Part shown: positions 1 to 7,967 of the stretch, in pieces
Numbering within the stretch: position 1 is the first letter of the stretch
Layout: each line of letters starts with the position of its first letter
The notes under the pieces: model-generated
Told to the model about the DNA's origin: nothing
Databases searched by the model: none
The model's input: only the letters and a program-made list of their open reading frames with translations
Position numbers and translations under genes: made by a program
NCBI GenBank assembly: GCA_020633315.1
Contig: JACKDV010000003.1
Span: forward strand, 124,001-188,000
Length of the DNA: 64,000 bases
Source of the DNA: Myxococcales bacterium
GTDB lineage: Bacteria; Myxococcota_A; Polyangia; Nannocystales; Nannocystaceae
Direction of reading: 5' to 3'

Positions 1-107
1 AGGCCCTGCGCGAGCGCCTGGCCGCGGTGCCCGGCGTCCGCGACGTGCTCGTCGCCACCCCCGGCCCCGATGCCACCGTCGGGCCGCTGCCGGAGGCCTC
101 GGCATGA
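1..107 (+). CDS. C-terminus of probable diphosphomevalonate decarboxylase (5' truncated by window)
   Basis: Only the last 34 codons are present, read in the frame that ends at the TGA of 105-107. The peptide contains PGVRDVLVATPGP, which resembles the end of GHMP-family mevalonate diphosphate decarboxylases, where a PGV...V..PG strand closes the protein. Its stop overlaps the ATG of the next gene (ATGA), so it is co-transcribed and probably translationally coupled with the mevalonate fusion gene downstream. The enzyme would make isopentenyl diphosphate in the cytoplasm. The fragment is too short to exclude another GHMP kinase of the same pathway, such as mevalonate kinase. Confidence 0.5.
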   Translation, partial: ALRERLAAVPGVRDVLVATPGPDATVGPLPEASA

Positions 108-2419
108 GCGTCTCGGTCTCGGCGCCCGGCAAGGCGTTCCTCATCGGCGAGTACGCGGTGCTCGAGGGCGCGCCCTCGATCGTCACCGCGGTGGACGTGC
201 GGGCGATCGCCCACGCCGCCCGCGAGGACCTGCGCCCCACCGCCAGCTCGGTGGTCCAGTGCGCGCACCGGCGGGCGCTCGACTACCTCGAGGCGGGCGG
301 CGATCAGGTCGTCGAGGGCGTGCCGGTGGTCGACACCGGTCCGTTCTACGTGGGCCAGCGCAAGCTCGGCCTGGGCTCCAGCGCGGCGGTGACCGCCGCG
401 GTGGTGGGCTACCACCTCGCGGCGCACGGCCTCGACCCGCAGGATCCCGAGGTCCAGCGCGACGTGCTCGACCTGGCCATGGCCGCCCACGCCGAGGCGC
501 AGGGCGGGGGCGGCAGCGGAGGCGACGTGGCGGCGGCGGTGCTCGGCGGCACGCTGCGCTTCGAGCAGGGCAAGGGCACGCCGGTCACCCCCCTGCCCGG
601 CCTGCACCTGGCCTTCGTGGACTCGGGCTACGCCGCCATCACCAGCGACCTGGTCCGGCGCGTGCGCGAGGCCGAGAAGGCCCAGCCCGCGCGCTACGCC
701 GCGGCCATGGCCGTGCTCGGCGAGGCGGCCCGCGCCTTCATCGATGCGTTCGTGCTCGGCGAGGGCGAGGACCCGGCCACGGTCGGCCCCGAGCGGCTCG
801 CCGAGCGCTTCGCCGCCATCCGCCACGCGGTGGCGCGGCACAACGAGGGCCTCGAGCTGCTCCAGGCCCTCGCAGGGGCCCCCTTCATCACCCCGCAGAT
901 CGCCACCATCCTCCACGAGGCCGACGCGGCGGGGCTCACCGCCAAGCCCAGCGGGGCCAGCGGGGGCGACCTGGTGGTGGTGATGTCCCCCGATCGCTCG
1001 GCGCTCGAGCGCCTGGGCGAGCGGCTGCGGCGGGAGCACGGCCTGGTGCTGCGCACCGACCTCGTCGCCGGGGCCCAGGGCCTGCGCGCCGAGCAGCGCC
1101 TGCCCACCAACTCGCGGCTGGCCGGCTTCTTCAAGCTCAGCGTGGAGCAGCGCCGCGCCGCGGTGGCGGCGAGCACCGGCCTGTCGCTCGATCGCCTCGC
1201 CGAGCTCGACGCGGGCAGCTTCGACGTGGCCCGGGCCAACCACATGATCGAGAACGTGGTCGGCACCCTCGAGCTGCCGCTGGCCATCGCCACCAATTTC
1301 CGCATCAACGGCCGCGACTTCCTGGTGCCGATGTGCGTCGAGGAGGCCTCGGTGGTTGCGGCCGCCTCCAACGCGGCCAAGATGATCCGCGCCGGCGGGG
1401 GCTTCTCCGCCCACTCCGATCCCGCGTGGATGATCGCCCAGGTGCAGCTCGTGCCCGCCGAGGGCGAGGTGCCCGAGGACGGCACCGCGGCCGGGGCCGC
1501 GGCCGCGGCGATCCGCGAGGCCGCCCCCCGCCTGCTCGCGCTGGCCGACACCGCCCACCCCCGCCTGCTCATCCGGGGCGGCGGCGCCCGGGAGATCGAG
1601 GTCCGCCCCGTGGACCGAGCCATGGTGGTGGTGCACGTGCTGGTGGACTGCCAGGACGCCATGGGGGCCAACCTGCTCAACACCGTGGCCGAGACCGTGG
1701 CCCCCGAGCTCGAGGCCATCACCGGCTGGCAGGCGGGGCTGCGGATCCTCAGCAACCTCAGCGATCGACGCTGCGCCCACGTGTCGGCGCGGATTCCCCC
1801 CGAGGCGCTCGTGGGCAAGGGCTTCACCGGCCCGCAGGTGGTCGACGGCATCGTGTCCGCCTCGCGCTTCGCCGAGCTCGACCCCTACCGCGCCACCACC
1901 CACAACAAGGGGATCATGAACGGCGTGGATGCGGTGGTGCTCGCCACCGGCAACGACTGGCGCGCCATGGAGGCCAGCGCCCACGCCTTCGCGGCCCGCG
2001 GCGGCCGCTACGGCCCGCTCGCCGTGTGGCGCAAGGGCGAGGACGGCTGGCTCGAGGGCGCGATGAGCCTGCCCGCGGCCGTCGGCGTGGTGGGGGGCGC
2101 CACCCGTACCCACCCCGTGGCCCGGCTCGCGCTCGAGATCCTCGGCTGCGGCAGCGGGGCCGAGCTGGGCCAGGTGATGGCCGCGGCCGGCCTCGCCTCC
2201 AACCTCGCCGCCCTGCGGGCCCTCGCCACCGAGGGGATCCAGCGCGGCCACATGTCCCTGCACGCTCGCTCCGTCGCCCTCGGGGCCGGTGCCCGCGGCC
2301 ACGAGGTCGAGGCTCTGGCCCGCGCCCTGGTCGAGGACGGCGAGATCAAGGCCGAGCGCGCGGCCGAGCTGCTGGAGCAGCTCCGCGCCGGTCGGAGCGA
2401 GCCCGAGACCGAGTCCTAG
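104..2419 (+). CDS. Phosphomevalonate kinase / HMG-CoA reductase fusion protein
   Basis: This 771-residue protein joins two enzymes of the mevalonate pathway. Residues 1 to about 330 form a GHMP kinase resembling phosphomevalonate kinase: an APGKAFLIGEYAVL start, a GLGSSAAV ATP loop at 89-96, a GGGGSGGDVAA segment near 134-144 and a third motif KPSGASGGD near 281-289. Residues from about 333 to 771 form an HMG-CoA reductase of the bacterial class II type: ENVVG with catalytic Glu383, DAMGAN with Asp518, HNKGIMNG with Lys602, and GHMSLHAR with a catalytic His (probably His720). All catalytic residues of both halves appear present. There is no stop or frameshift at the junction, which is a short linker. 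The gene overlaps the upstream gene by ATGA and is followed 32 bp later by hpnC. The two halves act at non-consecutive pathway steps, so direct substrate channelling is not implied. Confidence 0.88.
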   Translation: MSVSVSAPGKAFLIGEYAVLEGAPSIVTAVDVRAIAHAAREDLRPTASSVVQCAHRRALDYLEAGGDQVVEGVPVVDTGPFYVGQRKLGLGSSAAVTAAVVGYHLAAHGLDPQDPEVQRDVLDLAMAAHAEAQGGGGSGGDVAAAVLGGTLRFEQGKGTPVTPLPGLHLAFVDSGYAAITSDLVRRVREAEKAQPARYAAAMAVLGEAARAFIDAFVLGEGEDPATVGPERLAERFAAIRHAVARHNEGLELLQALAGAPFITPQIATILHEADAAGLTAKPSGASGGDLVVVMSPDRSALERLGERLRREHGLVLRTDLVAGAQGLRAEQRLPTNSRLAGFFKLSVEQRRAAVAASTGLSLDRLAELDAGSFDVARANHMIENVVGTLELPLAIATNFRINGRDFLVPMCVEEASVVAAASNAAKMIRAGGGFSAHSDPAWMIAQVQLVPAEGEVPEDGTAAGAAAAAIREAAPRLLALADTAHPRLLIRGGGAREIEVRPVDRAMVVVHVLVDCQDAMGANLLNTVAETVAPELEAITGWQAGLRILSNLSDRRCAHVSARIPPEALVGKGFTGPQVVDGIVSASRFAELDPYRATTHNKGIMNGVDAVVLATGNDWRAMEASAHAFAARGGRYGPLAVWRKGEDGWLEGAMSLPAAVGVVGGATRTHPVARLALEILGCGSGAELGQVMAAAGLASNLAALRALATEGIQRGHMSLHARSVALGAGARGHEVEALARALVEDGEIKAERAAELLEQLRAGRSEPETES

Positions 2420-2451
2420 CCCTAGCCTTGCCCCCAACCCTCCTTGGTCCC

Positions 2452-3441
2452 ATGACGAGCCAACCCATGGTCAGCGCCACCGAACCCCGCCTGTACTGCG
2501 TGCCCGCCCGGCCCGAGGCCGACGACGCCGACGAGCGCTTCAACCCGCCCGACGGGGCCCCGCCCGGACCGTGGACCAGGGCCAACGCCTACCGCTGGTG
2601 CGAGCGGATGGCGGCCACGCACTACGAGAATTTCCCCGTCGCCTCCAAGTTCCTGCCCGCCCACCTGCGGCCCCACATCGCGGCGATCTACGCCTTTGCC
2701 CGCACCGCCGACGACTTCGCCGACGAGCCCCGCTTCGAGGGCCGCCGCCGCGAGGCCCTCGACACCTGGGAGCAGCTGCTCGAGGCCTGCTACCACCGCG
2801 ACGTGCAGCACCCGGTGTTCCTGGCCCTGCGCGACACCGTGCGCCGCCACGACATCCCCATCGGTCCGCTCAAGGCGCTGCTCACCGCCTTCCGCATGGA
2901 CCTCACCAAGCACCGCTACACCAGCTTCCGCGAGCTGCTGCACTACTGCTCGCACTCCGCCAACCCGGTGGGGCAGCTGGTGCTGTTCGTGCACGGGCAC
3001 CGCGATCCGGCGCTGCACCGCTTCAGCGACGAGATCTGCAGCGCCCTCCAGATCGCCAACTTCCTGCAGGACCTCTCGGTCGACGTCCCCCGCGGGCGCA
3101 TCTACCTGCCCGAGGAGGACATCCTCCACTTCGGGGTCAGCCACGACGACCTGCTCGCGGGGCGGGCCACCACCGAGTTCCAGGAGCTGATGCGCTTCTC
3201 GGTGTCGCGGGTGCGCTCCATGTTCCACCGCGGGCGCCCGCTCATCCGCAAGGTCTCGCCCGGCCTGTCGATGGAGCTCGACGCCACCTGGCGCGGCGGC
3301 ATGGCGGTGCTGCAGCGCATCGAGGACCTGGACTTCCGCACCCTGGACTTCCGCCCCACCCTCGAGAAGCGGGACATGGCCGGCATCGCCGTGCGCTCGC
3401 TGTTCTCCTTCGGCCGCCGCCTGTGGCGGGGAGAGGCCTGA
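2452..3441 (+). CDS. hpnC: Squalene/phytoene synthase family protein HpnC (hydroxysqualene synthase)
   Basis: This 329-residue protein belongs to the trans-isoprenyl diphosphate synthase fold. The first Asp-rich motif is DDFADE at 87-92 and the second is QDLSVD at 206-211, followed by PRGRIYLP, which is typical of HpnC. In the three-enzyme bacterial squalene route HpnD makes presqualene diphosphate from two farnesyl diphosphates, HpnC converts it to hydroxysqualene and HpnE reduces this to squalene. The N-terminal 40 residues are acidic and low complexity; an in-frame ATG at 2467 is an alternative start. It lies 32 bp after the mevalonate fusion gene and 5 bp before hpnD, in one evident operon. 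Confidence 0.9.
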   Translation: MTSQPMVSATEPRLYCVPARPEADDADERFNPPDGAPPGPWTRANAYRWCERMAATHYENFPVASKFLPAHLRPHIAAIYAFARTADDFADEPRFEGRRREALDTWEQLLEACYHRDVQHPVFLALRDTVRRHDIPIGPLKALLTAFRMDLTKHRYTSFRELLHYCSHSANPVGQLVLFVHGHRDPALHRFSDEICSALQIANFLQDLSVDVPRGRIYLPEEDILHFGVSHDDLLAGRATTEFQELMRFSVSRVRSMFHRGRPLIRKVSPGLSMELDATWRGGMAVLQRIEDLDFRTLDFRPTLEKRDMAGIAVRSLFSFGRRLWRGEA

Positions 3442-3446
3442 CCACC

Positions 3447-4388
3447 ATGCGCAGCCAGACCGCCTTCACCGCCCCCGCCATGGACGAGCCCGCCGAGGCC
3501 ACCGAGCCGCGCCGCGGGGTCTCCGGCTTCCTGCGGCGGATGACCAACCGCTCCGACTCGAACTTCAAGTTCGCCTTCCTGTTCCTGGGCCAGGAGCGAG
3601 CCGAGGGGCTCACCCTGGTCTACGAGTTCTGCCGCGTGGTCGACGACATCGTGGACGAGCGCGAGCCTGGCCCCGCCGGCGACGCGCTGGCGCGGCGACG
3701 CCTGGCCGAGTGGAGCCGCGAGGTGGGGCGGATCTACGGCGACGCCTACCTGCAGGACGACGAGCCCCACACCGAGCTCGGTCGCGGCCTGCGGCGGACC
3801 AACGAGCGCTTCGAATACCCGCGCGAGGCCTTCGACGAGATCATCGCCGGCGTGGCGATGGACCTCACCCGCGATCGCTACGAGGACCTCGACGACCTGC
3901 GCCTGTACTGCTACCGGGTGGCCTCCTGCGTGGGCTTCCTGTGCCTGGCCCTGTTCGGCGACCAGAGCGAGCCGGCGCGGCGCTACGGCGAGCACCTGGG
4001 GCTGGCGCTGCAGTACACCAACATCCTGCGCGACGTGGCCGAGGACGCGGCGCGGGGGCGAATCTACCTGCCGCAGGACCTGCTGGCGCGCCACGGCCTG
4101 AGCGACGACGACATCCTGCAGCAGCGCTACGACGACCGCTTCGTGGCGATGGCCAGCGACTTCGCCGACGCGGCCGAGCGGGAGTATCGACGGGCCTGGG
4201 CCGCGCTGCGCGAGGCCGACGGGCGGGCCCTGCTGCCGGCCGAGATCATGGGACGCACCTATCACCGGATCCTCGAGGAGATCCGGGAGCGCAACTACAA
4301 CGTGTTCACCCGACGGCCCGCGCTGCGTCGCCGCGACAAGCTCAAGGTGGCGGCGATGGCCATCGCCCGCTCCGGGCTGAGCTGGTAG
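3447..4388 (+). CDS. hpnD: Presqualene diphosphate synthase HpnD
   Basis: This 313-residue protein is a second squalene synthase-fold enzyme. It carries DDIVDE at 66-71, where diphosphate-binding Mg ions are held, and NILRDVAED at 192-200 followed by ARGRIYLPQD. This second motif, with Arg-Asp, distinguishes HpnD from the preceding HpnC. Expected reaction: head-to-head condensation of two farnesyl diphosphates to presqualene diphosphate. The start ATG is 5 bp after the hpnC stop; an in-frame ATG at residue 12 (MDEPAE) is also possible because the first 30 residues are not conserved. hpnE follows 4 bp after the stop. Confidence 0.9.
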   Translation: MRSQTAFTAPAMDEPAEATEPRRGVSGFLRRMTNRSDSNFKFAFLFLGQERAEGLTLVYEFCRVVDDIVDEREPGPAGDALARRRLAEWSREVGRIYGDAYLQDDEPHTELGRGLRRTNERFEYPREAFDEIIAGVAMDLTRDRYEDLDDLRLYCYRVASCVGFLCLALFGDQSEPARRYGEHLGLALQYTNILRDVAEDAARGRIYLPQDLLARHGLSDDDILQQRYDDRFVAMASDFADAAEREYRRAWAALREADGRALLPAEIMGRTYHRILEEIRERNYNVFTRRPALRRRDKLKVAAMAIARSGLSW

Positions 4389-4392
4389 GCCC

Positions 4393-5772
4393 ATGGACGG
4401 CTCCACGCAGGAGCGGCCGGTGCCGCCGATCGTGGTGGTGGGGGCGGGGCTCGCCGGCCTCTCTGCCGCGGTGCGCCTGGCCGGGACCGGCCGCAAGGTG
4501 GTGGTGCTCGAGGCCACCGGGGCGGGAGGCGGTCGCAGCCGCTCGTTCCAGCACGGCCCCACCGGCCTCGAGCTCGACAACGGCCAGCACCTGATGATGG
4601 GCTGCTACCGCGAGACCCTCGCGTTCCTACGCACGCTGGGCAACGCGGGCGCGGTGAGCTTCCAGCGCAACCTCGCGGTGGACATGGTGCGCCCCGGCGG
4701 CGCCCGGGTGCGGCTGCGCTGCCCCGCCCTGCCCGCGCCCCTCCACCTCGCGGCGGGGCTGCTGGGGATGCGGGGGCTCGGCGTGCTGCACAAGGCCGCC
4801 GCGCTGCGGGTGGGCCTGGTGCTGCGCGGCGAGGTGGAGCGCCCCGACGACAACGAGACCTGCGACGCGTGGCTGCGACGGCTGGGGCAGACCCAGGGCA
4901 TCCGCAGCGCCTTCTGGGATCCGCTGATCTGGGCCGTGCTCAACGACGACCCGCTGGTGGCCTCGGCCGGCATGCTGGTGGCGGTGCTCGAGCGGGCGTT
5001 CTTGGGCACCCGCGACGACTCGCGCCTGGGCGTGCCCCGGGTGCCGCTGTCGCGGCTGTACGTCGACGACGCCGTGGAGTACCTGCACCAGCGCGACAGC
5101 CAGGTGCGGCTGGCCTCGCCCATGCGGGCGATCGAGACCGACGCCGAGGGCGTGTGCGCGGTGCGGCTGCGCTCGGGCGAGCGGATCGAGACCCGGACCG
5201 TGATCTCGGCCGTGCCGCCGCGTCCGCTGCTCGACGCCCTGCCCACGGCCGCGCGGGAGCACCCCGTGTTCCAGGACGCGGCCAAGCTGACGGTCTCGCC
5301 GATCATCAACCTGTGGCTGCTGCTCGATCGGGCGCCCTTCGTCGACGCGCCGTTCCTGGGGCTCATCGGCAGCCCCATCCACTGGCTGTTCGATCGCAGC
5401 CGCATCGAGGGACACGAGGGCGGCCCGATGCTGCTCAACTGCACGATCTCGGGCGCGCGCGGCATGGTGGACGACCGACCGGAGACCCTGCTCGAGCTGG
5501 CCAAGGGCGAGCTGCGACGCTTCTTCCCCGACCGGCCGGTGGAGCTGCGGGGGCACAAGATCATCAAGGAGCGACGGGCCACCATCGGGCACGCCGCGGG
5601 GACCCAGCAATTGCGCCCGCCCACGCGCAGCCCGGTGCCGGGGCTGCTGCTGGCCGGGGACTGGGTGCGCACGGGGCTGCCCGCGACGATCGAGTCGGCG
5701 TGCCAGAGCGGGCACGATGCCGCGGCCGCGGTGCTCGAGGACGCGGCCCGGATGCACGCCTTCGGGGTGTGA
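4393..5772 (+). CDS. hpnE: Hydroxysqualene dehydroxylase HpnE (FAD-dependent)
   Basis: This 459-residue protein begins with a Rossmann dinucleotide-binding site, VVVGAGLAGLSAAVRL, with the GxGxxG glycines at residues 17, 19 and 22, followed by a strand ending in VVLEA and a GGRSRSF segment typical of the phytoene desaturase/amine oxidase superfamily. The C-terminus has GLLLAGDWVRTGLPATIESA, the second FAD-contact motif. HpnE reduces hydroxysqualene to squalene. It is the last gene of the isoprenoid unit; downstream lies only a gene remnant on the other strand. No squalene cyclase or epoxidase is in the window, so whether squalene feeds hopanoids or sterols here cannot be read. Confidence 0.9.
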   Translation: MDGSTQERPVPPIVVVGAGLAGLSAAVRLAGTGRKVVVLEATGAGGGRSRSFQHGPTGLELDNGQHLMMGCYRETLAFLRTLGNAGAVSFQRNLAVDMVRPGGARVRLRCPALPAPLHLAAGLLGMRGLGVLHKAAALRVGLVLRGEVERPDDNETCDAWLRRLGQTQGIRSAFWDPLIWAVLNDDPLVASAGMLVAVLERAFLGTRDDSRLGVPRVPLSRLYVDDAVEYLHQRDSQVRLASPMRAIETDAEGVCAVRLRSGERIETRTVISAVPPRPLLDALPTAAREHPVFQDAAKLTVSPIINLWLLLDRAPFVDAPFLGLIGSPIHWLFDRSRIEGHEGGPMLLNCTISGARGMVDDRPETLLELAKGELRRFFPDRPVELRGHKIIKERRATIGHAAGTQQLRPPTRSPVPGLLLAGDWVRTGLPATIESACQSGHDAAAAVLEDAARMHAFGV

Positions 5773-5794
5773 GGCGCCCCGACGGGATCGCAGA

Positions 5795-6060
5795 TCAGTC
5801 GGCGAGGACCTCGTCGAGGCGCCCCGCCGTGAGCACGCGGAGGGCCCAGGTCGACAGCCGCTCCGGGCTGGCACCCAACACATGGGGCCGAGTGGTCGCC
5901 GACAGCGGACCGAAGCGGAATTCGAGCGGCTCCAGCAGGGCTCCGCCCGGCCCTCCCCTCGCCCTTCCCGGCGGCTCGCGGCGAGGTCGATGCGGTGCAG
6001 CTTGATCGCATCCTCTCGGATCGTCCACGAGCGGCGAGGCGTTGCGAGGAGCTCGCCGCG
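5795..6060 (-). pseudogene. Remnant of a DUF4351 (Rpn/transposase-like nuclease family) gene, frameshifted
   Basis: The last 46 codons before a TGA at 5795-5797 read LEFRFGPLS...PERLSTWALRVLTAGRLDEVLAD. This is the pattern of the DUF4351 C-terminal domain, in which an RFG.L motif is followed by a W..R.L.A..LDEVL helix. Upstream, the expected charged REGRGEGRAE linker and a DAIKLHRIDL stretch are found in a different reading frame, between about 5940 and 6060, so at least one frameshift separates the two parts. No N-terminal nuclease domain is recognisable. The fragment fills most of the 425-bp gap between hpnE and the ICMT-like gene. These genes are common in multiple copies in myxobacteria and often decay. 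Confidence 0.55.
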
Positions 6061-6197
6061 GAGTGGTTCGGAATGACCCAGAGGGCGACGGGGGCTTCGT
6101 CGAGCGATCGATTTCCGACATCACGAGCACGGCGCTGACCACTCCGGGCTGCCGGCGGTGCACCAGCGAACGGACGCGGCAGCCGGGTCGAGTCGGA

Positions 6198-6941
6198 TCA
6201 CCAGATCCCCGGCAACAACCGGGCGCGCGTGCGCTTGGTGTACTCCTCGTAGCCCGGCAGCTCGGCCCGCAGCGTGCGGTCCTCGAGCGCGGTGCGCCCC
6301 ACCATGGCGGCCAGCACCACCGCCGCCGGCACGAAGGCCCACGCCGACCCGAGCACCAGCGGCACCGCGAGCTGCTGCAGCAGCGTGCCCACATACATCG
6401 GGTGCCGCACGATCGCGTAGGCCCCGGTGTCGATCACCCGATGGCCGCGGTCCTCCTGGATCCTCACCGTCTTCTCCAGGTGCGGATTGACGACCATCGC
6501 GGCGACGATCGGCACGTTGCCCAGCACCACCACGCCCAGCCCCACCCACACCAGCCACTCGGGGAGGTGGCTCCACCCGAAGCGCACCGCGTCGAGCCCC
6601 GCCACCACCGGGAGCGCCAGGAAGGCGATCCCGAACACCAGCCCGAACCAGGTCTCGAAGCCCTTGGTGCCCTTCTGCGCCCCTCGGCTGCGGGCGACGA
6701 TCACCTCGGGATTGCGCGGCGCGACGACGAGGAAGTTGACCACCGCCAGCGCCACCCCGAGCCCGAGGTAGGCCCACGCCGCCCACACCCGCACCGTGCC
6801 CGCGGCCACGAGGAACAGGACCAGCCAGATCGCATCGAGCACGAGGATCTGGACGGAGCGCTGGACGACGGCACGGCGGAGCTCGGGGGTCACTGCGTCC
6901 AGCGTGAGGCGGATCCGGGGCCCCGCCCGCGCAAAGATCAC
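6198..6941 (-). CDS. Isoprenylcysteine carboxyl methyltransferase (ICMT)-family membrane protein
   Basis: This 247-residue protein has several hydrophobic segments, including one near residues 37-60 and others through the middle. The conserved C-terminal part reads IVRHPMYVGTLL, then an E..L..ELPGYEEYTKRTRARLLPG end, which is the signature of the ICMT/PEMT-like methyltransferase family that binds S-adenosylmethionine within the membrane. The true substrate is unknown; bacterial members methylate lipids or small molecules. The start is a GTG 4 bp after the stop of the upstream YgfZ-like gene, so both probably form an operon. A further 250 bases downstream are occupied by the degraded gene. Confidence 0.8.
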   Translation of the reverse strand: MIFARAGPRIRLTLDAVTPELRRAVVQRSVQILVLDAIWLVLFLVAAGTVRVWAAWAYLGLGVALAVVNFLVVAPRNPEVIVARSRGAQKGTKGFETWFGLVFGIAFLALPVVAGLDAVRFGWSHLPEWLVWVGLGVVVLGNVPIVAAMVVNPHLEKTVRIQEDRGHRVIDTGAYAIVRHPMYVGTLLQQLAVPLVLGSAWAFVPAAVVLAAMVGRTALEDRTLRAELPGYEEYTKRTRARLLPGIW

Positions 6942-6945
6942 AGGC

Positions 6946-7881
6946 TCAGCGCTTGCCGCCGAGCTTCACGGTGGCCGCTCGCCGTCGACCGCCCACGCCC
7001 GGGTCGTCGCCCAGCGGGCCGCTGGCCACCACGACCTCGAGCGACCCCTCGCCCACGGTCGTCAGTCGCGTCCCCTCGACCGCCACCTCGCGCCGCACGA
7101 TCGCCAGCCCCTCGATCCCGTCGTCCCCGATCGCCCAGCTGGTCCATCGCCCGGCGTCCTCGCGTCCCTCGGCGGCCAGCGCCACCCGCTCGGTCGGGGC
7201 CTTCGCCGCGCGCACCTGCACCATCACCCGGTTGACCTGTCCCCGCGCGTGGATCCGCGCCAGCGGCTCCTGCCCCAGGAAGCAGCCCTTGTCGTAGCTC
7301 ACCGCATAGACGAAGCCGACCTCGGGCGGGAAGAAGCCCGCCTCGAGCTCGTGGCCCCACGCGGGCGAGGCGGTGGCGATCCGGTGGGCGTCCCAGCCGT
7401 TGACGTCCACCTTCTGGTGCTCGGCCAGCGCGGCCTCGAGCACGTCGAGCTCCCCCAGGCACAGGCGACTGGGCGCGGGATGCCGGCACACGAAGGAGGG
7501 CAGGCCCCCGATCGCAGGCGGCGGCTCGCCATCCGCCCACGCGATCGCGACGCCCACCCGCCCCTGCACCTCCACCTCGACGTCGTCCATGATGATGTGA
7601 TCGTCGAAGTGCCGGGCCACGTCCTCGCTGGTCTCGGCCGGCAGGAGCACGCAGACCTCTTCCTCGTCGCGGCCCGGCAGGAGCACCAGCTCGGTGACCA
7701 GCTTGCCCTTCACCGTGCACAGGGCGGCCGCCACGGCGTTGGACGGGCCCAGCGACTCCACGTCGGCCGACAGGGTGCCCTGCAGGAAGCGGCGGGTGTC
7801 GGGGCCGTGCAGGCGCAGCCGCGCCCGGGCCTGGCCGGGGATCTCGTCGAGCAAGGCGTAGTGGACCGTCACGGCGACCAC
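6946..7881 (-). CDS. ygfZ: YgfZ/GcvT-like folate-binding protein
   Basis: This 311-residue protein resembles the aminomethyltransferase fold of YgfZ (IBA57-like), which supports repair or assembly of certain iron-sulfur enzymes. The diagnostic motif KGCFLGQE is at residues 198-205, with the expected Cys200 (family pattern KGCYxGQE). The N-terminus has the LRLHGPDTRRFLQGTLS segment shared with GcvT-type proteins. The GTG start at 7881 is favoured by the upstream non-coding sequence; a second in-frame GTG nine bases later is possible. It is the first gene of a two-gene unit with the ICMT-like protein. Confidence 0.82.
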   Translation of the reverse strand: MVAVTVHYALLDEIPGQARARLRLHGPDTRRFLQGTLSADVESLGPSNAVAAALCTVKGKLVTELVLLPGRDEEEVCVLLPAETSEDVARHFDDHIIMDDVEVEVQGRVGVAIAWADGEPPPAIGGLPSFVCRHPAPSRLCLGELDVLEAALAEHQKVDVNGWDAHRIATASPAWGHELEAGFFPPEVGFVYAVSYDKGCFLGQEPLARIHARGQVNRVMVQVRAAKAPTERVALAAEGREDAGRWTSWAIGDDGIEGLAIVRREVAVEGTRLTTVGEGSLEVVVASGPLGDDPGVGGRRRAATVKLGGKR

Positions 7882-7967
7882 GATGACAAACCGTGATCGG
7901 GGCGCGCAAGCGATGAGACCCGCGTCGCTTGATCGGGGGCCGGGGCCGGGTTAGGTCAATGGTCGGT

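Noticed and set aside
70..2451. Open frame on the plus strand overlapping the mevalonate fusion gene
   Set aside because: It is Arg/Pro/Gly-rich and without motifs; only its last part, from 2452 on, is hpnC. The fusion gene in the other frame has all family motifs.
5941..6120. Further protein-like segments of the decayed gene upstream of 6060
   Set aside because: Peptides such as DEAPVALWVIP are suggestive, but too short and in different frames to support.
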